From positions 1-36,855 of the forward strand of contig NZ_JACAPG010000016.1 in assembly GCF_013385825.1 (NCBI RefSeq): a stretch of 36,855 bases of DNA. The letters run 5' to 3'. The translations under genes and the position numbers were made by a program. Positions 32,102-36,855 of the stretch are shown here, in pieces (within the stretch, counting starts at the first letter, position 1; each line of letters starts with the position of its first letter). The stretch is from Pseudomonas reactans. Its GTDB lineage: Bacteria > Pseudomonadota > Gammaproteobacteria > Pseudomonadales > Pseudomonadaceae. A model generated the notes under the pieces. The model saw only the letters and a program-made list of their open reading frames with translations. It was not told the origin of the DNA and searched no databases.

Positions 32102-32527
32102 TCAGCCCTGGCTCGGCTTGCCGGTGACCAACCCGACCTGGGACAGCTCCAGCCGACGCAGCAGGTCGAGCACTTCGATCACCTTCTGGTATTGCACCAT
32201 CGCATCGCCACGCACGATTACCGGGAAATCCGGGTTCAATGCTTTCTCGATACGCAGGCGTTCTTCCAACTCGCCGAGGGTCACGGGGTAGGCATCGAGG
32301 AACACCTGGCCACCGTCGTTCACGGAGATGGCCTTGGTCTTGGCCTCCGACAACGACACCGAGGCGCTGGCCTTGGGCAGGTGAATCTGGATGCCCGAGA
32401 CCTGGGCGGTGGCGGTGAGGATAAACATCACCAGCACCACCATCAGTACGTCCACCAGAGGCGTGATGTTGATGCTGTCGACGGCGGCGTCATCGTCATC
32501 GTCGTGGGAGGTATTTACGGAAGCCAT
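32102..32527 (-). CDS. exbD2: ExbD-family motor protein of the TpsB cluster
   Basis: This 141-residue protein has an acidic N-terminus (DDDDDAA), one membrane helix with the proton-path aspartate in NITPLVDVLMVVLVMFILTA, and a periplasmic domain with IHLPKASASVSL and FPVIVRGDAMVQYQKVIEVLDLL. GAGGAG precedes the start. It lies 11 bases after the ExbB fusion gene. It corresponds in position to P. aeruginosa exbD2 (PA0694) as I recall it. Confidence 0.93.
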   Translation of the reverse strand: MASVNTSHDDDDDAAVDSINITPLVDVLMVVLVMFILTATAQVSGIQIHLPKASASVSLSEAKTKAISVNDGGQVFLDAYPVTLGELEERLRIEKALNPDFPVIVRGDAMVQYQKVIEVLDLLRRLELSQVGLVTGKPSQG

Positions 32528-32538
32528 GGCGTCTCTCC

Positions 32539-34338
32539 TCAGGCCGGAACAGCGGCGTGATGGTCACGACGGTGCGCCGCTTCACTGTGCTGGCTCTCGC
32601 CGTGCATCTCCGCCAGACGGGTGATGAACTCATCGACAAACACGCGCATGTCCGCGCTGACTTCCTTGTTGCGCGTGATCAGGCGGTTGTAGCCAAACAG
32701 CGCAGGGATCGCGACAAACAGGCCCATGGCCGTGGCCAGCAACGCCGCCGCCATACCGGGGGCGATCGCATTGATGTTCACGTCACCGGCCATCGCCGTG
32801 CCAAGGAACACCACCATGATCCCCAACACCGTGCCGAGCAGGCCGATATAAGGGCCGCCGGCGATGGCGTTGGACAGGGTCGAGAGCTTGGAGCTGAGCG
32901 CCTGGTTTTCGCGGGTGCGCACGCCGTCCATCGAGCAGCGGATGGCTTCGATGGTCGCGGCCGAGACCGACGAGGTGTCAGCGCCCTGTGCACGCCGGGT
33001 GCGGATCTCCTTGACCGCCACCAGGTACAGGCGCCACAGCGAAGAATGGGCCAGGCGCTCACCCAGTTGGGCGTCGTCGGCGTACATCTCCAGGCGGGTG
33101 CCGATTTGTGAGAAGTGCTCGCGGAACACCTCGTTGGCGCTGCTGAGGCGGCTGACCTGGCGGTTCTTGCGCAGCATGATGACCCACGACTGGAACATCA
33201 TCGCCACCAGCACCAGGATGATCACCCAGGCATCCACCGGCACCGCGTTGAGCAAGAAGCCCAGGCTGCCGAAACCGAAGCCGGACTGTTCTTCATCCAC
33301 GCCATAGGCCACCAGTTTCGACTCGGCGCCCTGGGCGCTGGCATCGGCCAGCAACAGTGCCGCCGGACGCGCGACCTTGGACAGGCGCAGTTCATCGATG
33401 GCCCCGGCGAACGGTAGGTGCGTGCTGCCCGCTTCCGGCAGATCGGCACCAATGGCCAGTTGGGAGTTGAACGCCGGCAAGGCAACGGCCAGGATGGCGG
33501 TTTCACGGCCATTCACATACAGCGAGACCTTGTCACCCTCGGAGGTGAACGCCAGGTGCTGCCATTGGCCGGGGTTCAGCGGTTGGCTCGACACGGCGCG
33601 CTGGCCGTCGATGTCCACGAACGGCATGCCCTGGTTCAAGCCCAGCAACAGGCTATGGGGGCCATCGCGGCGGGCAAGCACGACTTGTTCGCCACTGGCC
33701 TGGTCCAGGCGCAGCCAGGCGCTGAAGGTAAACGCGCCACCCGCAGCGTGTTGCAGCGAAGGGCTGGCCGGCAACATCAAGGCTTGGCCGCTGAACTGCA
33801 AGGCACGGCCGATCACACCGTCGATGCTCGCACCGGTGGCGTTCAGCGCGGTGTTGGCGTAGGCCGTGGTGTCGCGGGCCGGTGTGCCATTGGCCCCGTC
33901 AAAATGGTAGAGCGCGGTGTAGTTCGGGTCGAACGTCAGTTGGCCGTTGGCGGTGGCCGGGGCCTTCTGGTTGCCGTAGTACATCCACAGGTCCTGGCGC
34001 TGGCTGCCTTCGACCTTGGGCACATCGACCCAGATCAGTGCCATGCCCATCAACGGGTCGAAGCTCTCGATCTGGTGGTTGAACACGGTTTTGTCATCGG
34101 CACTCACAAAACGCAGGTCGGCGCCGTCATCCTTGACCCCGTCAAAGGTGAAGTTGCCGGTGTGCAGGCGCACCAGCAGCGCGGTGCGGCCCAGGGCCTG
34201 GTTGATCGCGGCGCCTTGGGCGGTGGTGTCCACCGAAATCTGTTTGCGGTAGTGCCAGTCGTCCTGCCACCAGGCATGGGCGGTGGCCGGGAGCGTGAAG
34301 CCCAGGCAGATCAACAGGCTCAGGAATAGGCGTTGCAT
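32539..34338 (-). CDS. exbB2: DUF2341-LamG-ExbB fusion protein
   Basis: This 599-residue fusion is roughly two and a half times a normal ExbB. Residues 1-22 are a signal peptide. Residues ~25-150 match DUF2341 (WWQDDWHYRKQISVDTTA, DLWMYYGN), and ~150-330 form a LamG/concanavalin-like sandwich (YHFDGANGTPARD, FTFSAWLRLDQASG, GQWQHLAF, GAIDELRLSKVAR). A membrane helix (~383-403) leads into the MotA/TolQ/ExbB domain (~400-585) with GGPYIGLLGTVLGIMVVFLG and APGMAAALLATAMGLFVAIPAL. The sandwich would lie in the periplasm, able to bind glycan. Reading is continuous with no frameshift. GGAG precedes the start. It matches the position of P. aeruginosa exbB2 (PA0693). Confidence 0.92.
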   Translation of the reverse strand: MQRLFLSLLICLGFTLPATAHAWWQDDWHYRKQISVDTTAQGAAINQALGRTALLVRLHTGNFTFDGVKDDGADLRFVSADDKTVFNHQIESFDPLMGMALIWVDVPKVEGSQRQDLWMYYGNQKAPATANGQLTFDPNYTALYHFDGANGTPARDTTAYANTALNATGASIDGVIGRALQFSGQALMLPASPSLQHAAGGAFTFSAWLRLDQASGEQVVLARRDGPHSLLLGLNQGMPFVDIDGQRAVSSQPLNPGQWQHLAFTSEGDKVSLYVNGRETAILAVALPAFNSQLAIGADLPEAGSTHLPFAGAIDELRLSKVARPAALLLADASAQGAESKLVAYGVDEEQSGFGFGSLGFLLNAVPVDAWVIILVLVAMMFQSWVIMLRKNRQVSRLSSANEVFREHFSQIGTRLEMYADDAQLGERLAHSSLWRLYLVAVKEIRTRRAQGADTSSVSAATIEAIRCSMDGVRTRENQALSSKLSTLSNAIAGGPYIGLLGTVLGIMVVFLGTAMAGDVNINAIAPGMAAALLATAMGLFVAIPALFGYNRLITRNKEVSADMRVFVDEFITRLAEMHGESQHSEAAHRRDHHAAVPA

Positions 34339-34362
34339 GGGTGAAGTCTCCGGAAGAAAAAG

Positions 34363-35946
34363 TCAGAAAGTCGCCTGCACACTGAAGTGCAGTCGCGAGT
34401 CCTGTTTCTGGGTGTTCGGTCCATCAAGCAGCGGGTAGCCCCAATCCAGGCTGCCGGACAACCATTTGCTCAAACTGGCGCGGGTGCCCAGGCCGACACT
34501 GGCCAGGCTGTATTCGTCTTCTTGCTCGGGCAGCGGGTCGTGCAGGCGCATGCGCGCGCCTTCGGCGAACGCGTAGAAGCGCCACTCCTGCACATAGCTG
34601 CCGAGGAACTTGGCCAGGGACGGCGTGCGCAGTTCCTGAGAGAGCAAGTACCCCTCATCCCCGGTACGCTCCGCCGCCAGATAACCGCGCACCGACGTAG
34701 CGCCGCCGGCGGAATACTGCTCGTTGGACACCAGCGGCCCCGACGCCAGCTGGAAGCCGCCCTTGGTTGCCGACTGCCAGTCGTTGGCGAAGGTGTAGGT
34801 GTAATTCAGGTCGCCCTTGAGCACGGCAAAACTGGCGCTGGCCTTGTAGCGTTTGTATTCGAACTCTTCGGCATCGCTGCCGTAGCCGAAGAAGGCGCGA
34901 GTGCCCACTACCAGGTTCAAGCCCAGGCCCAACTGCGATTGTTCGGTGTAGCGAAAGCCGTTGTAGCCCAAGGTGAACGGTGCGTACTTGAGGGGCACCT
35001 GGTCGCTGCTGGAACCGAACTTCATCTGTTCGTCGAAGTCCTTGAAGTCCACGCCAAACGAGAACGAGTTGGCCCAGTTGCCCGCCGCCGGCAGGTTGTA
35101 GATGGCCGACACGCCGTAGGAATGGCCCTTGCCCAGCACGTTGCTGCCGCCGATAGTGGCGATGTTGCTGTCGGACTGGTAACCGGAAAACTGCAAGGTC
35201 CAGCGCTCGTTGAGCGGGGCGCTGTAGGAGCCCGACCAGACCTTGGCATTCTCGGTGTCCTGGGGCGCGGTGAAGTAGGTCAGGGAAATGCTGTGGCCCA
35301 GTTGCCAGAGGTTGTCGTACCCCAGGGTCGCCACCGAGCGCAGCTTCTCGGTGTCGGCGCTGTAGTCGTTGTTCAGGCCGATACTGGCGTGCCATGGGTT
35401 CTGGTCTTCCACCTGCAAATCCACATCCATGGTGCCGGGGCGTTGGCCCTCGCGTACCAACGGCGTGACCTGACGCCCTGCGCCGCGATTGAGCCCCGCC
35501 AACTGGGTTTGCACCGTGGCGAAGTCCGGCACCGCACCCTCCTCCAGGGCCGGCACCTGCTCGCGGATTTCCACCGGCGAATAGTGCTTGGCACCGACCA
35601 CGCGCACCCGGCCGACCTTGGTCTCGCTGACCTGCAGATAGACGATACCGTCATCGACCTTCTGCTCCGGCAACTCGACAAACACCGACTGATAGCCCCG
35701 CGACTGGTAGATCTTCTGCAATGCATCGCGCGCGCCTTCGATATCGCCCAAGGTCTTCTGCGGCCCCAGGAACGGATACACCGCCTCCTCGATCGTCGCC
35801 GCATCCAGCACCGTATTGCCGCGCACGAAGTACTCGTTGACGTCGACCTTGCGCGCGCCCTCTTCCTCCTCGGCCAGCAGCGGTTGCGCCAGGCTCCCCA
35901 GCGTCACGCAACACAGCGCCAACGTTAATTTGAACAGATGCTCCAC
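34363..35946 (-). CDS. pdtB: TpsB-family outer-membrane transporter (ShlB/FhaC type, PdtB-like)
   Basis: This 527-residue outer-membrane protein has a signal peptide ending LLAEEE, two POTRA domains (about 35-105, with YFVRGNTVLDAATIEEAV, and 105-180, with VGRVRVVGAKHYSPVEIRE), then a 16-strand-type barrel with the ShlB/FhaC motif SAGGATSVRGYLAAERTGDEGY and terminal FSVQATF. Such proteins export one large TpsA partner. I choose GTG at 35946, behind AGGGGGCGGT; ATG at 35979 is a possible longer start. No TpsA gene is adjacent in the window. Position and neighbours match P. aeruginosa pdtB (PA0692) from memory. Confidence 0.9.
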   Translation of the reverse strand: MEHLFKLTLALCCVTLGSLAQPLLAEEEEGARKVDVNEYFVRGNTVLDAATIEEAVYPFLGPQKTLGDIEGARDALQKIYQSRGYQSVFVELPEQKVDDGIVYLQVSETKVGRVRVVGAKHYSPVEIREQVPALEEGAVPDFATVQTQLAGLNRGAGRQVTPLVREGQRPGTMDVDLQVEDQNPWHASIGLNNDYSADTEKLRSVATLGYDNLWQLGHSISLTYFTAPQDTENAKVWSGSYSAPLNERWTLQFSGYQSDSNIATIGGSNVLGKGHSYGVSAIYNLPAAGNWANSFSFGVDFKDFDEQMKFGSSSDQVPLKYAPFTLGYNGFRYTEQSQLGLGLNLVVGTRAFFGYGSDAEEFEYKRYKASASFAVLKGDLNYTYTFANDWQSATKGGFQLASGPLVSNEQYSAGGATSVRGYLAAERTGDEGYLLSQELRTPSLAKFLGSYVQEWRFYAFAEGARMRLHDPLPEQEDEYSLASVGLGTRASLSKWLSGSLDWGYPLLDGPNTQKQDSRLHFSVQATF

Positions 35947-36005
35947 ACCGCCCCCTGACTGTCTGATTTTGTGCGCCATCGCCGGATACCCGGCGTGCGG
36001 CCGGC

Positions 36006-36608
36006 TCAATTGCTGGTGATCGAGGTGCTGCCGTGGCGTGCCAGCCAGGTGTGCAACAGGGCGAAGTTCAATGAGAACTCCGGCATGTGCAGCAGGGCGC
36101 CACAAAACACGTCACCGATGATTTTCTGGATGAGTTGCACCGCACGCGGGTTGTTGAGCAGCGTGGCGATGTCGCGAGTGATTTGGTGAATGCTCCAGAC
36201 CTTTTGGTTGAGGTCCAGGCCGACGAACCAGCGGAACAGCAGGTTGTAGTTCAGCTGTTCGTGCAGTTGCTGTTCGCTGGGCACCGAGTACAGCAGTTGC
36301 AGCAGGAGGATCTGCAGCACGGTGTGCGGGGCGATCGACATCGCGGGTTCGGCGGTGAGCCAGTCGCGATGCTGGTCGAGCACTTCGTCGATCTGTGGGC
36401 GCAGCAGCACCAGGGAATGGCCTGCCGGGATGTAGCTGGACACTTCCTTGCGGGCGCCTTGCCAGTCTTCCTGAGAGACGATCCAGACCCAGGGTGCGCC
36501 GTAGCGATAGACCGACACCGGCTTCTTGCGCGCGGCTTCGACGATCTTTGACAGGCGCTGGTCGAGCTCCTGCATGCCCACTTTCGAGTAACGTTCCATA
36601 GTTCCCAT
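36006..36608 (-). CDS. phdA: PHD-antitoxin-like / DUF772 transposase-domain chimera (PhdA-like)
   Basis: This 200-residue protein joins two unrelated parts. Residues ~4-52 match PHD/YefM antitoxins (GMQELDQRLSKIVEAARKKP, VSVYRYGAPWVWIVSQEDW). Residues ~65-165 match the N-terminal DUF772 domain of IS5-type transposases (PHTVLQILLLQLLYSVPSEQ, LNYNLLFRWFVGL). The DDE catalytic domain is absent and no IS inverted repeats flank it. A domesticated DNA-binding regulator is the likely meaning. GAGGAG lies 7 bases before the ATG at 36608. It sits 59 bases before pdtB in the same direction. I recall P. aeruginosa PA0691 (phdA) in this position. Confidence 0.85.
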   Translation of the reverse strand: MGTMERYSKVGMQELDQRLSKIVEAARKKPVSVYRYGAPWVWIVSQEDWQGARKEVSSYIPAGHSLVLLRPQIDEVLDQHRDWLTAEPAMSIAPHTVLQILLLQLLYSVPSEQQLHEQLNYNLLFRWFVGLDLNQKVWSIHQITRDIATLLNNPRAVQLIQKIIGDVFCGALLHMPEFSLNFALLHTWLARHGSTSITSN

Positions 36609-36642
36609 CGCCCCACTCCTCGCATCCTGCTTGCGGCTGAAA

Positions 36643-36663
36643 AGCCCAACGTTCTGGTGGGCT
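36643..36663 (-). promoter_or_regulatory. Leader hairpin before the phdA-pdtB operon
   Basis: On the minus strand AGCCCA, a 9-base loop and TGGGCT are followed by TTTT, 35 bases before the phdA start. This is a short terminator-like hairpin in the leader. The stem is only 6 bp, so attenuation is possible but weakly supported. Confidence 0.3.
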
Positions 36664-36712
36664 CAAGCGCGTTACACAGAGGAGACGGGAGTGGCTGGGG
36701 ACTACCGAACTT

Positions 36713-36730
36713 TTGTCATGAAAGCTTCAT
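36713..36730 (+). promoter_or_regulatory. Possible Pho-box-like direct repeat
   Basis: TTGTCAT, GAAA, GCTTCAT has the 7-4-7 layout of PhoB boxes and matches 10 of 14 consensus positions. It lies ~105 bases upstream of phdA but on the opposite strand, so its effect on that gene is doubtful. I note it because the related P. aeruginosa locus is reported as phosphate-depletion regulated. Confidence 0.3.
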
Positions 36731-36749
36731 TTTGGATTGGGTGGGGGGC

Positions 36750-36855
36750 ATTTTTTATGGTGTACATATCCATTATTTAGGTAACGGCTACTTATGGTTC
36801 CGCTCTTACAGCGGGTCACTTTTGGAAAAGAGCCCCAAAAGTAACCAAAAGGGCT
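36750..36855. repeat. Start of a recurrent Pseudomonas intergenic repeat
   Basis: GGTGTACATATCCATT, GGTAACGG and then GGGTCACTTTTGGAAAAG and AAAAGTAACCAAAAGGGCT resemble a sequence I remember as occurring many times in fluorescens-group genomes. CTTTTGG and CCAAAAG elements are repeated in it. It runs off the window. No ORF is supported in 36609-36855. Confidence 0.5.

Noticed and set aside
32539..34338. Two separate genes (a DUF2341-LamG protein and an ExbB) or a frameshift artefact
   Set aside because: The frame is continuous, the linker leads straight into a membrane helix, and there is no internal ribosome site with start before the ExbB domain.
34387..35928. A 513-codon plus-strand frame opposite the TpsB-like gene
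   Set aside because: Composition is shadow-like (Gln/His/Arg/Val rich), with no domain, while the minus strand has POTRA and barrel motifs and a signal peptide.
36006..36608. An IS5-family insertion sequence
   Set aside because: Only the DUF772 N-terminal domain is present. There is no DDE catalytic domain, no terminal inverted repeats, and the protein has an intact PHD-like start and a good ribosome site.

Overview
The window looks like a chromosomal stretch of a Pseudomonas species of the fluorescens group. Codon use is GC-rich, REP/REPIN-type palindromes of the Pseudomonas kind sit between genes, and the gene families and their order resemble P. aeruginosa loci. P. aeruginosa comparisons below are from memory, not from a search. 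I see no rRNA, tRNA, CRISPR array, intact insertion sequence or prophage.

Layout. (1) 1-2891: the 3' end of an Rhs polymorphic-toxin gene with an AT-rich variable C-terminal toxin, an overlapping candidate immunity gene, then a second orphan toxin-like ORF with its own overlapping candidate immunity gene. (2) 2922-9888: housekeeping and regulatory genes: a periplasmic M20 glutamate carboxypeptidase, a MASE2-GGDEF diguanylate cyclase, a LysE exporter divergent from a MocR regulator, and an OmpR-type two-component pair. (3) 9889-20137: an organosulfur acquisition island. It holds an SsuD-like monooxygenase, a class II aldolase, a LysR regulator, a 3-mercaptopropionate dioxygenase with a four-domain rhodanese, and an operon of a sulfonate-type binding protein, a DmoA/NtaA-type monooxygenase, a DszC/SfnB-type flavoprotein and a D-2-hydroxyacid dehydrogenase. 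Three promoters in the island share a 15-bp AT-rich motif, and two leaders share a C-rich/GGAGG module. (4) 20145-23228: a TolQ/TolR-like ExbB-ExbD-TonB operon abutting the remnant of an AraC-type regulator, and a LysR gene. (5) 23289-26565: an operon of an ABM-domain membrane protein, a YtcJ-type amidohydrolase and a YcaC-type hydrolase. (6) 26566-36608: a long minus-strand cluster of a PHD/transposase-domain chimera, a TpsB-type outer-membrane transporter, a DUF2341-LamG-ExbB fusion, ExbD, a TonB-like protein, a porin, a coiled-coil periplasmic protein, a YbjN-like protein, a parvulin-type prolyl isomerase and a LysR regulator.

Region 6 is the most unusual system. It combines a two-partner-secretion transporter with a dedicated proton-motive-force motor whose ExbB carries a large periplasmic sugar-binding-like domain, plus envelope chaperones, under a leading gene that joins a PHD antitoxin-like domain to the N-terminal domain of IS5-type transposases. 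It matches, as I recall it, the P. aeruginosa pdtB-exbB2-exbD2 locus (PA0691-PA0701), but no TpsA passenger gene lies next to it here. Region 3 appears to be a sulfur-starvation regulon in which oxidative C-S cleavage, thiol oxidation and sulfane-sulfur handling are co-regulated.
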